A stretch of DNA of 64,000 nucleotides from Vibrio aerogenes (GCF_024346755.1 NZ_AP024861.1:2976001-3040000); one strand, 5' to 3'. Shown: positions 26,678-37,446, numbered from the stretch's first letter. Numbers and translations are program-made. Notes: generated by a model from the letters alone, not told the origin.

Positions 26678-28156
26678 CTAGATTCTCTCTGAGTCACTAC
26701 TCCAGTAGTGAGGCTCATTATCTGCCGACTTTTCTAGCAACTCGTTTGCTTTTGCTACCATATATTTCGGTTGAGCAACAACAATATCTTCAGGAACCCG
26801 CTGGCCATTAGCGATGTATGCTACCGGTAAAGCATTCTCAACAATAACACTCACAAATTCTCCAAGGCTCAGGGACTCGTCCAACTTCGTCATTATGCAT
26901 CCGGACAAAGGAATTCGTCTGAAATGATCAATCGTTTCCTGTAATACTTTTCGTTGGGCTGTTGCAGGTAAAACCAGATAGCTTCTTATAGCATTGCCCC
27001 GGTCCTGCATCAATGTATCAAGTTGCTCAGAAAGACGGACATCACGTTGTCCCATTCCCGCGGTATCAACCAAAATCAGGCGACGATTTCTCAGTTGGTG
27101 TATAACATCGGCTAACTCTTTGGAATCTTTAGCAACTTTTACAGGACAACCCATAATTCTTCCATATATCGCCAGTTGCTCATGCGCACCGATACGATAA
27201 GTATCAGTCGTGACCAATGCTATTTCATCAGCACCATATTCCATGGCTGCTCTGGCGGCTAGTTTGGCAATCGTTGTTGTTTTCCCGACCCCCGTCGGCC
27301 CGAGCAAAGCAACAACGCCTCCCTTCTTTAAAATATCTTGCTTGGAGGCAGGAATCTGGTCAGATACCAGACCAAGTAAAGCTTTCCAGGCTTTAGGTGG
27401 TGGCGTTTCTTCAGGGATGTAACATGCCAGCTGATCTGCAAGCTCTAAAGAGACTCCCATCCGTGCCAGACGCTTAATCAACATCGCGCGGAGAGGTTCT
27501 CTTCGTTCAACTTCCTGCCACATTAACCCCGATACCTGATGCTCTAACAACCGACGGATTGAGTTAATATCATCTTTCATTAATTCAATATCAGGATTTG
27601 GTTGTTCATCCTCTCTTGGATTTCGCCGGATAAACCGTGTGGGATCAAGTTGATTCGGTTGCATGCCAGCATGCAAATCAGTCTTCTGGTCGTTTTCTTG
27701 CCAACGTTGAGTCAGTGGGTTTTCATGCTTACCCTGGTCATTGTTTCCCTGCCTTTGCAGCAGTGAAGATAATGAATTGGCTTCAGAATCAGAACCACCA
27801 GACTGGTTGGGTGTATAATGCTTCAGTAAACTCGCAAATTGCTGAGTCATGGTCGGTTTTCCGTTACGATCAGATGACTGAGACTGACCTCCGATTTTAA
27901 CCTGATCCTCTTTTAAACGACGACCACCCGCATATTCTGCTGCAGGATGCTTATCCTGATGATATTGTGACTTAGCACTGTAATGCTGCTGGGCCTGATT
28001 TTTAGGTATGACACTCTCACTATCAACAGCCGCGACGATTTCAACACCACCCGCATTTTTCTTGTTTGACATAATCACAGCATCATCACCAAGTTCTTCT
28101 TTAACTTGTAATAATGCAGATTTTACATCCTTGGCAAAAAATCGTTTAATTTTCAA
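26678..28156 (-). CDS. flhF: Flagellar biosynthesis GTPase FlhF
   Basis: A 492-residue SRP-type GTPase. The B domain is at the N-terminus (KIKRFFAKDVKSALLQVKEELG), followed by a long polar Gln/Asn/Ser-rich linker (about 50-185). The NG domain has the P-loop GPTGVGKT (286-293), G2/G3 TTDTYRIGAHEQL and DTAGMGQRD, and the G4 motif TKLDE (423-427). It marks the cell pole for flagellum assembly and recruits FliF. It follows flhA by 31 bases. The linker is the least conserved part, as usual. Confidence 0.95.
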   Translation of the reverse strand: MKIKRFFAKDVKSALLQVKEELGDDAVIMSNKKNAGGVEIVAAVDSESVIPKNQAQQHYSAKSQYHQDKHPAAEYAGGRRLKEDQVKIGGQSQSSDRNGKPTMTQQFASLLKHYTPNQSGGSDSEANSLSSLLQRQGNNDQGKHENPLTQRWQENDQKTDLHAGMQPNQLDPTRFIRRNPREDEQPNPDIELMKDDINSIRRLLEHQVSGLMWQEVERREPLRAMLIKRLARMGVSLELADQLACYIPEETPPPKAWKALLGLVSDQIPASKQDILKKGGVVALLGPTGVGKTTTIAKLAARAAMEYGADEIALVTTDTYRIGAHEQLAIYGRIMGCPVKVAKDSKELADVIHQLRNRRLILVDTAGMGQRDVRLSEQLDTLMQDRGNAIRSYLVLPATAQRKVLQETIDHFRRIPLSGCIMTKLDESLSLGEFVSVIVENALPVAYIANGQRVPEDIVVAQPKYMVAKANELLEKSADNEPHYWSSDSERI

Positions 28157-28187
28157 TGCAGTAATCCACCATTGCCATATTTATCTG

Positions 28188-30281
28188 CTAATTCCCTACA
28201 GCCTGTACTATTCTGATTTGCTTTTCATCAGGGATTTCCTGGTAAGAAAGAACCCTTAAGTTCGGTATCGTATTTTTGACAAATTTTGCGAGCGTGGTTC
28301 TTAATACTCCGGATGTCAATAATACGGCAGGTTCTCCCTTCAACTCTTGCTCTTGGGTCGCCTGACTTAACGAGAACTGAAGTCGCTCAGCCAAACCCGG
28401 TTCGATCCCTGCGGATTCACCACCAGCAGCCTGCATTGTTTGATGCAATATTTGTTCCAGCTCAGGAATCAATGTAATCACAGGCAACTCTGGCTCTATC
28501 CCATTGATTTCCTGTACGATTAATCTTCTCAATGCAATTCTGACAGCTGCTGTTAATATGTCGGGTTCTTGACTCTTTCCTGAGTATTCCGCAAGTGTCT
28601 GAATAATTGTTCTGATATCCCTGATCGGAATCGCTTCATTAAGGAGGTTTTGCAAGACTTTAACCACAACACCAAGAGAGAGCTGATCCGGAATAAAGTT
28701 CTCAATCAGCTTCGGCGCAGTACGTTCAAGCATATCAAGCAGGTTTTGTACTTCTTCATGCCCAAGTAACTGAGATGCATTGTTTGTTAACAACTGACTT
28801 AAATGAGTCGCAAGTACCGTAGATGAATCAACAACGGTATAACCCAAAGCCTGAGCATGTTCCCGGTGTTCATCATCAATCCATACAGCTTCGAGTCCGA
28901 AAGCCGGATCGTAGGTTTCTTCACCCTCAATTGCACCATAGACTTGCCCAGGGTTGATTGCCAACTCTTGATCCGGCCGAATCTCCGCTTCTCCCACAGC
29001 GACGCCCATCAGTGTAATCCGGTAACTGTTCGGCGGGAGTTCCAGGTTATCCCGGATATGGACCGGTGGAATTAAAAAGCCAAAATCCTGAGATAATTTT
29101 TTCCTGACGCCTTTGACCCGCTCAAGCAACTCTCCTCCTTGTTCACGATCAACAAGAGGAATCAATCGGTATCCGACCTCCAGACCGATAATATCAATCG
29201 GCTGAACATCATCCCAGGATAGTTCTTTTTGTTGAGGTGAGTCTGACGGATTTGGCTCTGGAATAACCTTCTCTTCAGAAGCTTTCTTCCTCTTTCTGTG
29301 CAATAAATATGCGCCACCTCCCGCCAAAATAGCTAAAGAAAGGAATGCAAAGTGAGGCATTCCCGGAACAATACCCATGACAGCCAGTATAGATGCAGTA
29401 ATAATCAATGCCTTAGGATTATCAAACATCTGGATAATGACCTGCTGTCCCATATCTTCATCAGTATTTTGACGCGTGACCATAATTGCAGCGCCAATCG
29501 ATAGTAATAAAGACGGGATCTGAGCCACCAGGCCATCACCAATCGTTAACAATGTATAGATTTTAATTGCATCGCCAAAATCCAGATTGTACTGAATCAT
29601 CCCGATGGATAAACCGCCAACAATATTGATAAACAGGATTAAAATCCCGGCGATAGCATCCCCTTTTACAAATTTTGATGCACCATCCATAGAGCCATAA
29701 AAGTCGGCCTCTTTCGTCACTTCAAAACGACGCAGACGGGCCTGATCCTGATCAATCAAACCTGCATTTAAATCAGCATCAATAGCCATCTGCTTACCGG
29801 GTAATGCATCAAGAGTGAAGCGGGCACTGACCTCAGAAATACGTCCGGCACCTTTGGTTACAACCATGAAGTTAATGATCATTAAAATCAGGAATACGAC
29901 TAAACCAACGGCATAATTCCCGCCAATCACCACGTTACCGAAAGCTTCAATAACCTTACCGGCAGAATCAGCACCATCATGCCCATGTAACAAAACAACC
30001 CGGGTTGAAGCCACGTTCAAAGCCAGACGGAGGAGCGTAGAAATCAACAGAACAGTCGGAAATGCTGCAAAATCCAGAGGACGACGGGTATACACCGTCA
30101 CAAGGAGGACCACCATTGCTAATGCAATGTTGAAAGTAAAAAACAGGTCAAGTAAAAACGCAGGGATAGGTAAAACCACCATCGCCAACGTAACAAGAAC
30201 CATGATCGGAGCACCGATCGCTGGCATACTACGCTGGGAGACAGATGGTAATTTATCCGCAAATGGCAACGAAAACTTCAT
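28188..30281 (-). CDS. flhA: Flagellar type III export apparatus protein FlhA
   Basis: A 697-residue FHIPEP-family protein. The first ~310 residues hold the membrane spans, with the FHIPEP-like signature region TKGAGRISEVSARFTLDALPGKQMAIDADLNAG in the cytoplasmic loop. The C-terminal ~350 residues form the cytoplasmic ring domain that receives chaperone-substrate complexes. Start ATG 30281 (MKFSLPFAD) has a weak ribosome binding site (GGTTAT). The open frame to 30353 adds 24 unlike residues. It is the first gene of the cluster visible here; flhB and other genes would be expected further upstream in V. cholerae, yet sixA is found instead. Confidence 0.95.
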   Translation of the reverse strand: MKFSLPFADKLPSVSQRSMPAIGAPIMVLVTLAMVVLPIPAFLLDLFFTFNIALAMVVLLVTVYTRRPLDFAAFPTVLLISTLLRLALNVASTRVVLLHGHDGADSAGKVIEAFGNVVIGGNYAVGLVVFLILMIINFMVVTKGAGRISEVSARFTLDALPGKQMAIDADLNAGLIDQDQARLRRFEVTKEADFYGSMDGASKFVKGDAIAGILILFINIVGGLSIGMIQYNLDFGDAIKIYTLLTIGDGLVAQIPSLLLSIGAAIMVTRQNTDEDMGQQVIIQMFDNPKALIITASILAVMGIVPGMPHFAFLSLAILAGGGAYLLHRKRKKASEEKVIPEPNPSDSPQQKELSWDDVQPIDIIGLEVGYRLIPLVDREQGGELLERVKGVRKKLSQDFGFLIPPVHIRDNLELPPNSYRITLMGVAVGEAEIRPDQELAINPGQVYGAIEGEETYDPAFGLEAVWIDDEHREHAQALGYTVVDSSTVLATHLSQLLTNNASQLLGHEEVQNLLDMLERTAPKLIENFIPDQLSLGVVVKVLQNLLNEAIPIRDIRTIIQTLAEYSGKSQEPDILTAAVRIALRRLIVQEINGIEPELPVITLIPELEQILHQTMQAAGGESAGIEPGLAERLQFSLSQATQEQELKGEPAVLLTSGVLRTTLAKFVKNTIPNLRVLSYQEIPDEKQIRIVQAVGN

Positions 30282-30421
30282 AGATAACCAATAAAAACTT
30301 TCTAAACAGAAATAAGTAGTTAGAACTTCACTCAATGATGCGGTTACATGCAATTATCACACCATGGTTATGTCAATTTTATGGCTACTCCCTATGATGT
30401 CACAGGATAAATGCTCAGTAT

Positions 30422-30901
30422 CTACGATACGGTTGGGAAGAAGCGTTGTAATATCTGACCTTTTTGAGTATCCGGCTGATATTCAAGGCAGACCAGACCG
30501 GATGTCGGAAACATCGGTGGCGTCACATCTCTGACAAATTCGCTGGTTAAATATCCAACCAGAGGTAAATGAGAAACTAAAAAGAATGACTCAATTTTTT
30601 CAACTTCAGCCAAAGCCATCATATAGCTAAAAACATGCTCGGCCTGCCCATAAGGGGTAATGTCATCACAAATTTCCACTGTTTTGGCATTCACATAACC
30701 GGTTATTTCCTGCCAGGTCTCCTGAGCACGAAGATAAGGGCTGACAAGAACCCGGTCTACAGAAATAGCCTGATGAGCAACCGCCTGCTGTAAAACACTC
30801 ACAGAATCAACCTTACCACGTGCGGTCAGGCGTCTTTCTGCATCACCGGAAGCACTGAATCCGGCTTCACCATGACGCATGATATAAATTTTCATACTCA
30901 T
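30422..30901 (-). CDS. sixA: Phosphohistidine phosphatase SixA
   Basis: A 159-residue histidine-phosphatase (phosphoglycerate-mutase-like) protein with the catalytic RHGEAG near the N-terminus and a second conserved His in VSHLPLVG. SixA removes phosphate from histidine, affecting the nitrogen PTS and ArcB relays in E. coli. Start ATG 30901 follows AAGG at 10 bases; a second ATG two codons on is possible. It is upstream of flhA on the same strand with 140 bases between, so probably separately transcribed. Confidence 0.9.
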   Translation of the reverse strand: MSMKIYIMRHGEAGFSASGDAERRLTARGKVDSVSVLQQAVAHQAISVDRVLVSPYLRAQETWQEITGYVNAKTVEICDDITPYGQAEHVFSYMMALAEVEKIESFFLVSHLPLVGYLTSEFVRDVTPPMFPTSGLVCLEYQPDTQKGQILQRFFPTVS

Positions 30902-31151
30902 ATACGATTAACCTTAAAAATCATTTTATTACCGCGATAACCTGCACTTTTTGGCCTTAATAAAGAAAAATCCGGCCATTATCCCATAACTGCATAGCAA
31001 CCCAAAGCCGATGCTTTTAATATCTCAAAAACTAAAATAATTTTACTCATAAAAATATTACTTGTAGTTGGCTCTGAACCTTTTCAACGTCATACTAGTC
31101 ATAATCAGTAATAATAAAAATCAAATCAGCATTCGCCGGGAGGCCTCCACC

Positions 31152-33929
31152 GTGCATATCAGCCCTAATGACACCAATCGATATCGGTACATCACCCTGC
31201 CAAATCAACTCAGAGTGCTGTTGATTCACGATGAAAACACGCCCAAAAGTGCGGCTGCATTAGCCATTAATGTCGGTCACTTTGACGACCCAACTGATCG
31301 CCCCGGACTTGCTCACTATCTCGAGCATATGTTATTTCTCGGCACAGAAAAACACCCACAGACCGGAGAATTTCAAAACTTTATCAACCAGCATGGTGGT
31401 TCACACAATGCGTGGACAGGAACTGAGCACAGCTGTTTCTTCTTTGATATTTCTCCGTCTGCGTTTGAAAAAGCCCTCGACCGCTTCGCTCTTTTTTTTA
31501 TTTCACCACTTTTTAATGAAGAGGCACTTGATAAAGAACGTCTGGCGATTGAATCTGAATATAAACTAAAAATCAACGATGATACCCGCAGACTTTATCA
31601 GGTTCACAAAGAAACAATAAATCCTCTCCATCCGTTTGCAAAGTTTTCTGTCGGTAACCTGCAAACACTATCGGACAGAAACGGCGTCAGCATCCGTCAG
31701 GAAATTCTGGATTTTTATCAACAAAATTATTCATCTGATTTAATGACTCTGGTTATGCTTGCGCCTGAACCACTCGACGTACTGGAAAGTCACGCCAATG
31801 CGTTTTTTTCCGCAATACCTAATCAGATGAAACGAGGCAAATCCGTCTCAGTTCCTTTTGTCACAGCAGAGCAAACCGGCATACAAATTGAAGTTGAGCC
31901 ATTAAAAGACATCCGGAAGCTGTCTCTTGCATTTCCGCTTGGCGGCATGACTCAACATTACCGTGTAAAACCACTCTCATACTTTGCTCATTTACTGGGT
32001 TATGAGGGACAAAACAGCCTGATGCTGGCCCTGAAAGAACAGGGATGGATTACAAGCTTATCAGCGGGTGGTGGAATCAGTGGCAGTAACTACCGGGAGT
32101 TTACGGTCAGTATGCATTTAACTGAAGAAGGAATGATGTACACAAACGATATCATTCAGGCGGTTTTCCATTATATCGGACTCATCCGGACTCAAGGACT
32201 TGAGAGCTGGCGGTATGAGGAGAAAAAGACCGTCCTAAATGCAGCTTTCCGTTATCAGGAGCCAACCCGCCCGATGGAAATGGTCAATAACCTTGTGATG
32301 AATATGCAGCATTATCAACAAGATGATGTTGTATGCGGTGACTATATCATGGAAGGCTATGATGAATCGCTGCTGCGTCAGATTCTCGACGACTTCGTTC
32401 CTGAGAACCTGAGAGTCACATTATTTGCACAAGGTCAGGATTATAAACAGACAGCAGCATGGTATTTTACACCTTACTCTGTCACGCCTTTTACACAAGA
32501 GCAGCTCGGTGCGTTTCGTGCTCCATCCTGTGACCTCCATATTGAGCTTCCGGAGAAAAACCTTTTCATATGTAGTGAGCTGACACCCAAACCCTCTGAA
32601 TCGAGCAATACCAACCCTGAAATTATTTATGAAACGCCTGAATTTCGTCTCTGGCATATGCAGGATAACGAGTTTAGTGTCCCAAAAGGCGTCATTTATG
32701 TCGCAATTGATAGTCCTTATTCAGTTAAAAATACACGCAATATAGTGATGACCCGGCTATGTGTTGAGTTATTCCTTGATTCTCTGGCAAAAAAGACTTA
32801 TCAGGCTGAAATCGCAGGGATGGGGTATAACATGTATGCACATCAGGGAGGCGTAACACTCACAATTTCAGGATTCAGCCAGAAACAGCCTGAATTACTG
32901 AAAGTCATTCTTGATCGTTTCGAACGACGGGAGTTTGTCAAACATCGCTTCGATTCAATTAAGCAGCAGCTTGAAAGAAGCTGGAAGAACGCGGCCAAAG
33001 ACCGGCCAATATCTCAGCTATTCAATGCAATGACCGGTATTTTGCAACCCAATAATCCACCTTACCGTGAGTTACTGAAGGCTCTCCATTCAATCCATGT
33101 TGAGGAACTGGCTCCCTTCGTTGACAAAATGCTTTCTGAGCGTCACATCGAAATGTTTATTTACGGTGACTGGAGAAAATCTGATGCATTCAGTATTGGC
33201 AAAGATTTGATTCAGGCGCTGCACATCAAGGATGCTCAATCAGAAGAGTCGCTGAGACCTTTGGTGATGCTTGGCAAGCAGGGAACGTTCAGACATGAAA
33301 TTCATTGTGATCAGGATGATTCCGCCGTCGTCATTTATTATCAAAGCGAATGTACTTCCCCAAAAAACATTGCCCTTTATTCACTTGCGAACCACCTGAT
33401 GTCTGCCACATTTTTCCACGAAATCCGCACAAAGCAGCAACTTGGCTACATGGTGGGAACCGGTAATCTCCCATTAAATAAACACCCGGGAATTGTACTT
33501 TATGTTCAATCACCTAATGCCGGACCAGCAGAATTAATGGCTTCAATTGACGAATTTTTAAATGCGTTTTATCTGGTGTTACTGGAATTAAGCGAATATC
33601 AGTGGCACAGCAGTAAACGGGGCTTATGGAATCAAATTTCTGCACCAGACACCTCTTTGCGTAACAGAGCACAAAGGTTATGGGTTGCAATAGGTAATAA
33701 GGATACGGAATTCTCACAACGTGATCAGGTCCTTCAGGAACTCAGACGTTTGTCCCGATCGGATATGATTCGCTTTGTTGTTAATCAGTTAAAACCACGT
33801 ACTGCGAACCGGCTGATTATGTATAACCGGGGAAATGTACACCACGCCTCTCAGGAATTAACCCTTGGCAGAGAGATTAATTCCATTCATGAGTTCCAGC
33901 TGATGCCTAAAGCATATGATTTAGGCTAA
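31152..33929 (+). CDS. M16 (insulinase/pitrilysin) family zinc peptidase
   Basis: A 925-residue peptidase. The inverted zinc motif HYLEH is at about residues 52-56, with the distal Glu in EALDKERLAIESE. The middle and C-terminal M16 domains follow (TKQQLGYMVGTG is the typical C-terminal match). I choose GTG 31152, preceded by GGGAGG. An upstream TTG frame to 31068 adds 28 unlike residues. No signal peptide follows this start, so unlike E. coli PtrA it is probably cytoplasmic. It degrades peptides of moderate length. V. cholerae has a similar gene next to the argS region. Confidence 0.9.
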   Translation: MHISPNDTNRYRYITLPNQLRVLLIHDENTPKSAAALAINVGHFDDPTDRPGLAHYLEHMLFLGTEKHPQTGEFQNFINQHGGSHNAWTGTEHSCFFFDISPSAFEKALDRFALFFISPLFNEEALDKERLAIESEYKLKINDDTRRLYQVHKETINPLHPFAKFSVGNLQTLSDRNGVSIRQEILDFYQQNYSSDLMTLVMLAPEPLDVLESHANAFFSAIPNQMKRGKSVSVPFVTAEQTGIQIEVEPLKDIRKLSLAFPLGGMTQHYRVKPLSYFAHLLGYEGQNSLMLALKEQGWITSLSAGGGISGSNYREFTVSMHLTEEGMMYTNDIIQAVFHYIGLIRTQGLESWRYEEKKTVLNAAFRYQEPTRPMEMVNNLVMNMQHYQQDDVVCGDYIMEGYDESLLRQILDDFVPENLRVTLFAQGQDYKQTAAWYFTPYSVTPFTQEQLGAFRAPSCDLHIELPEKNLFICSELTPKPSESSNTNPEIIYETPEFRLWHMQDNEFSVPKGVIYVAIDSPYSVKNTRNIVMTRLCVELFLDSLAKKTYQAEIAGMGYNMYAHQGGVTLTISGFSQKQPELLKVILDRFERREFVKHRFDSIKQQLERSWKNAAKDRPISQLFNAMTGILQPNNPPYRELLKALHSIHVEELAPFVDKMLSERHIEMFIYGDWRKSDAFSIGKDLIQALHIKDAQSEESLRPLVMLGKQGTFRHEIHCDQDDSAVVIYYQSECTSPKNIALYSLANHLMSATFFHEIRTKQQLGYMVGTGNLPLNKHPGIVLYVQSPNAGPAELMASIDEFLNAFYLVLLELSEYQWHSSKRGLWNQISAPDTSLRNRAQRLWVAIGNKDTEFSQRDQVLQELRRLSRSDMIRFVVNQLKPRTANRLIMYNRGNVHHASQELTLGREINSIHEFQLMPKAYDLG

Positions 33930-33958
33930 AGAGAATCAGTCATGGCTGCTTAAACACT

Positions 33959-34555
33959 TCATCTGAGTAAATTTCGCTCAGATGAAATCACGTCTTTGAG
34001 AGAATGAGGATGAAGTTTGACGCAAACATTTTTCCATTTAAACGCCACTGTCGGATTAGCCAGGCGTTCATCTTCTCCCTGAGGCGAAGACAGTTTAACC
34101 TTTATCTGATGCTTCCCGGTATTCTCCTCTATCTGTGGAAACTTCTGACATAATTCCGCATAAAAATCTTCAGCAGAGGAAGCCTTTGAAGGAATAACGA
34201 ATTCAACATGTTCCCATCCTTCAACAGGATAAGATTTCCCTTCAACCGGATAAGGTAATTCCAGATAGCCTGTCTGCCAGTGACCCAGGTTCACGGGCTG
34301 AAACAACTCAATCACAATAATCGGCCTGCCATGAATCAATGACTCAGAAATCACCAACCCTCTCTTCTTCCACGCCTGATGAGCAGCCCTTGCCTGATCG
34401 ATATCATTCAGCCGCATGGCAATATGATCCATTTCATAAGCAGTCAAATCCAATTCAAGAAGCGCACATAGTTGAAAAATTTGATTCATAAATCCGGGAA
34501 TGTCTGCATACATCAACTCCGGAGTCAGCCGTTTCTCTGTTAATCCATTTTGCAT
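33959..34555 (-). CDS. YecM-like VOC-fold protein
   Basis: A 198-residue protein of the YecM family, with a vicinal-oxygen-chelate-like fold. Visible hallmarks are AYEMDHIAMRLND (metal-site His) and EGWEHVEFVIP (second His), with an ELFQPV segment between. Start ATG 34555 follows AGGGGAT; the frame is open to 34576. Function is unknown. A 10-bp hairpin (33958-33986) overlaps its stop codon and may end its transcript and that of the converging M16 gene. It is divergent from argS, a pairing known from other gammaproteobacteria. Confidence 0.8.
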   Translation of the reverse strand: MQNGLTEKRLTPELMYADIPGFMNQIFQLCALLELDLTAYEMDHIAMRLNDIDQARAAHQAWKKRGLVISESLIHGRPIIVIELFQPVNLGHWQTGYLELPYPVEGKSYPVEGWEHVEFVIPSKASSAEDFYAELCQKFPQIEENTGKHQIKVKLSSPQGEDERLANPTVAFKWKNVCVKLHPHSLKDVISSERNLLR

Positions 34556-34917
34556 AGGTATCCCCTTTGAAGACAAAAATACTGATTTATAGTCATGCCT
34601 TTTTCACCCGTCATACTGACCGCCCTGATATGCACAATTCCATATAAAATACTGAGGTTCCGTTGGCAGAAAGTGCATGAATATCCGTATCGAGGTCTGT
34701 TTTATTCCCTACACATAGAATATTCATTGAAGCCTGGTGATCTTATCAGAATAAAAGTAGATAATTTCGGCTTTTTCTCACTATAAGCACAGCCAGATAA
34801 TTGCTATCATGTTTGCCAATTTTCGTTAAAAATCGAGATATGTGTCCCAATTCTCCAAGGTCAACAGCCTGGCAATGATACATAGTCAACATATTCTAAA
34901 AATTGAAGGATAAGCAG
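34556..34917. other. Intergenic region between yecM-like gene and argS
   Basis: These 362 bases lie between divergent genes and should hold two promoters. I see no terminator, structured leader or operator I could defend. An open frame of 63 codons at 34595-34786 has no family features and is not called. Confidence 0.4.
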
Positions 34918-36651
34918 GTGAATATCCAAGCATTAATCAATGACAGAGTCGCTCAGGCTCTTGAATCCGCAGGCGCACCAGCAGGCAGCCCGGCAGCTGT
35001 TCGACAGTCAGCAAAACCACAATTTGGTGATTATCAGGCAAATGGTGTTATGGGTGTCGCGAAGAAACTGGGGATAAACCCACGTGAATTTGCTCAAAAA
35101 GTGTCAGATGCTCTTGATTTGGAAGGGATAGCCAGTAAAACAGAAATCGCCGGCCCCGGATTTATTAATATTTTTCTGAGTGAATCGTTCCTCGCTGAAC
35201 AAGCCGGTATTGCACTGGCTGATGAACGTTTAGGGATTGCACCAGAACAACAGCAAACAATTGTTGCTGACTATTCTGCGCCGAATGTAGCCAAAGAAAT
35301 GCACGTTGGTCATCTTCGTTCAACAATCATTGGTGACGCAGTTGTCCGTACTCTCGAGTTTCTCGGTCACAAAGTGATTCGGGCAAACCATATCGGGGAC
35401 TGGGGAACACAATTCGGTATGTTGATTGCTAATCTGGAAAGAATTCAAAATAATTCCGGTGAAATTTCGATGGAATTATCCGATCTGGAAGCTTTCTATC
35501 GCGAATCAAAAAAGCTATATGACGAAGATGAAGCTTTTGCTGAAACTGCCAGAAAATATGTGGTGAAACTACAAAGTGGTGACCAGTTCTGTACTGAAAT
35601 GTGGAAAAAACTGGTTGATATCACCATGTCGCAAAACCAGAAGAACTATGACCGTCTGAATGTCTCTTTGACCCGCGATAATGTGATGGGTGAAAGCATG
35701 TATAACGACATGCTGCCGGCAATTGTTGCTGATCTGAAGGAAAAAGGGATCGCTCAGGAAGATGACGGTGCGCAGGTTGTATTCCTGAACGAATACAAGA
35801 ATAAAGATGGCGAACCTATGGGCGTCATTATCCAGAAGCGGGATGGTGGTTTCCTGTATACAACAACCGATATTGCCTGTGCTAAATATCGCTACGAAAC
35901 ATTAGGCGCAGATCGGGTACTTTATTTTATCGATTCACGTCAGCACCAGCACTTGATGCAGGCGTGGACGATTGTTCGCAAAGCTGATTATATCCCGGAA
36001 AGTGTCTCTTTAGAGCATCATGCATTCGGTATGATGCTGGGTAAAGATGGCCGGCCCTTTAAAACACGTGCTGGTGGCACTGTTCGTCTTGCTGATCTGC
36101 TCGATGAAGCAGAAGAGCGGGCAACCAAGCTCATCGAAAACAAAAATCCTCAGTTATCTCAGGAAGAAAAATCACACATTGCAACGACAGTCGCAATGGC
36201 TGCAGTCAAATATTCGGATTTATCGAAAAACAGAACGACTGATTATATTTTTGACTGGGATAATATGTTGGCTTTTGAAGGAAATACCGCGCCGTACATG
36301 CAGTACGCATATACCCGGATTGTATCTATTTTTTCTAAAGCTGGTATTGCCATGGACGATTTATCCGGTGATATTCATATTACTGATGATCGGGAAAAAG
36401 CAATGATTGCGCGATTGCTTCAGTTTGAAGAAACAGTTCAAGCGGTTGCCCGCGAAGGTCAGCCTCATATTTTGTGTACCTATCTGTTTGAGCTGGCAGG
36501 CCAGTTCTCCAGTTTTTATGAAGCCTGCCCGATCCTGACAGCTGATGATGACAATACAAAACAAAGTCGTCTGAAACTATCAGCCCTGACCGCCAAAACA
36601 ATTCATCAGGGATTAAACTTGTTAGGAATTAAGACACTGGATCGAATGTAA
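34918..36651 (+). CDS. argS: Arginyl-tRNA synthetase
   Basis: A 577-residue class I synthetase, the same length as E. coli ArgS. Motif [12 protein letters not shown] (HIGH-like) follows APNVAKEM. The KMSKS-like position is [13 protein letters not shown]. An N-terminal Arg-tRNA recognition domain (about 1-105) and a C-terminal anticodon-binding DALR domain are present. The start is GTG 34918 (VNIQALIND), with AAGGA 7 bases upstream. The frame is open to a TTG at 34903. It charges tRNA-Arg with arginine and is essential. Confidence 0.96.
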   Translation: MNIQALINDRVAQALESAGAPAGSPAAVRQSAKPQFGDYQANGVMGVAKKLGINPREFAQKVSDALDLEGIASKTEIAGPGFINIFLSESFLAEQAGIALADERLGIAPEQQQTIVADYSAPNVAKEMHVGHLRSTIIGDAVVRTLEFLGHKVIRANHIGDWGTQFGMLIANLERIQNNSGEISMELSDLEAFYRESKKLYDEDEAFAETARKYVVKLQSGDQFCTEMWKKLVDITMSQNQKNYDRLNVSLTRDNVMGESMYNDMLPAIVADLKEKGIAQEDDGAQVVFLNEYKNKDGEPMGVIIQKRDGGFLYTTTDIACAKYRYETLGADRVLYFIDSRQHQHLMQAWTIVRKADYIPESVSLEHHAFGMMLGKDGRPFKTRAGGTVRLADLLDEAEERATKLIENKNPQLSQEEKSHIATTVAMAAVKYSDLSKNRTTDYIFDWDNMLAFEGNTAPYMQYAYTRIVSIFSKAGIAMDDLSGDIHITDDREKAMIARLLQFEETVQAVAREGQPHILCTYLFELAGQFSSFYEACPILTADDDNTKQSRLKLSALTAKTIHQGLNLLGIKTLDRM

Positions 36652-36667
36652 TCTTCTCTGTTACAGA

Positions 36668-36698
36668 ACAAATCCGGCCTCTGCCGGATTTGTTTTTT
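36668..36698 (+). terminator. Rho-independent terminator of argS
   Basis: Perfect 11-bp stem (ACAAATCCGGC 36668-36678; complement 36683-36693) with CTCT loop, followed by T residues. Confidence 0.93.
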
Positions 36699-36725
36699 CT
36701 TCTGTCACTCAAGCAAAATATGTCA

Positions 36726-37154
36726 TTAACTACCGGTATTCGGCCGCACGGCATATTTTCCAGATCCCAGAAAAAAGATAGCAATCGCAGCAAAAAGATA
36801 AGTACCAATATCCTCTACAGCCCATGCGCCAAACTTATTCAGTGAAAACAGATCACCCGTATGAAGTAATCCGATAACCACCAGGCAAGTGCCCATGATG
36901 AAAACGGAAGCGACACGTGTGTATAACCCCAAAATAATCAACAAAGGAGCAACGACCTCACCCAGATAAACTCCATACGCCAGAAAACCGGGCAGACCTG
37001 CTTTAATAAATAATCCCTGAATAAATGCGGTGCCAGCAAAAATTTTGTGTATACCATGGAGTAAAAACATCAGACTAAAACTAACCCGTAGTATGAGTTT
37101 ACCCAGATCGGGGTTATCAAATCCCATTTCAACTCTGTCAATCAGCTCTTTCAT
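36726..37154 (-). CDS. DoxX-family membrane protein
   Basis: A 142-residue membrane protein with four predicted spans (about 22-40, 52-72, 78-100, 110-130). DoxX hallmarks are FSLMFLLHGIHKIF at the first span and GVYLGEVVAPLLIILGLYTRVAS in the middle. Some DoxX proteins serve in quinone- or thiosulfate-linked oxidation; others are unassigned. It is a single gene convergent with argS. A repeat lies between it and the next gene. Function is unknown. Confidence 0.85.
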   Translation of the reverse strand: MKELIDRVEMGFDNPDLGKLILRVSFSLMFLLHGIHKIFAGTAFIQGLFIKAGLPGFLAYGVYLGEVVAPLLIILGLYTRVASVFIMGTCLVVIGLLHTGDLFSLNKFGAWAVEDIGTYLFAAIAIFFLGSGKYAVRPNTGS

Positions 37155-37330
37155 CCTTCTGCATCCTCAATTTTTAAATAATATTTGAGTATAAAAATAT
37201 AAAAACAGATTAGCATGGGTAATGTCAGATGTTCTTTATCTAAAATTCTGAATATTTTTATTGTGTTAAATCAATACGTTTTCGAAAAAATTACTGTAGT
37301 TCAATGAAAGAAGTCAATGGATATTCTGAG

Positions 37331-37445
37331 GCTCTGGAACGTATTTATCCTTCATCATAAAAAAAGACAAGCCAGAAAGACAGCCCGCCTTTTATGAAAT
37401 GAGAAACGGAAAATATACAATGATGAAAGATAAACACGCCCTGAG
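37331..37445. repeat. Short palindromic repeat sharing ends with the element at 17217
   Basis: Inverted arms of about 26 bases at 37331-37358 and 37420-37445 flank about 60 bases of unrelated core. The right arm contains GAAAGATAAACACGC, identical in its core to the right end of the 17217-17366 element. It ends one base before the stop codon of the flavoenzyme gene. Both elements therefore sit just beyond the 3' ends of minus-strand genes. No ORF is present. Confidence 0.6.
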
Positions 37446-37446
37446 T

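Noticed and set aside
33958..33986. Separate terminator feature at the M16-YecM junction
   Set aside because: Perfect 10-bp stem, but no U-run on either strand; mentioned under the YecM-like gene only.
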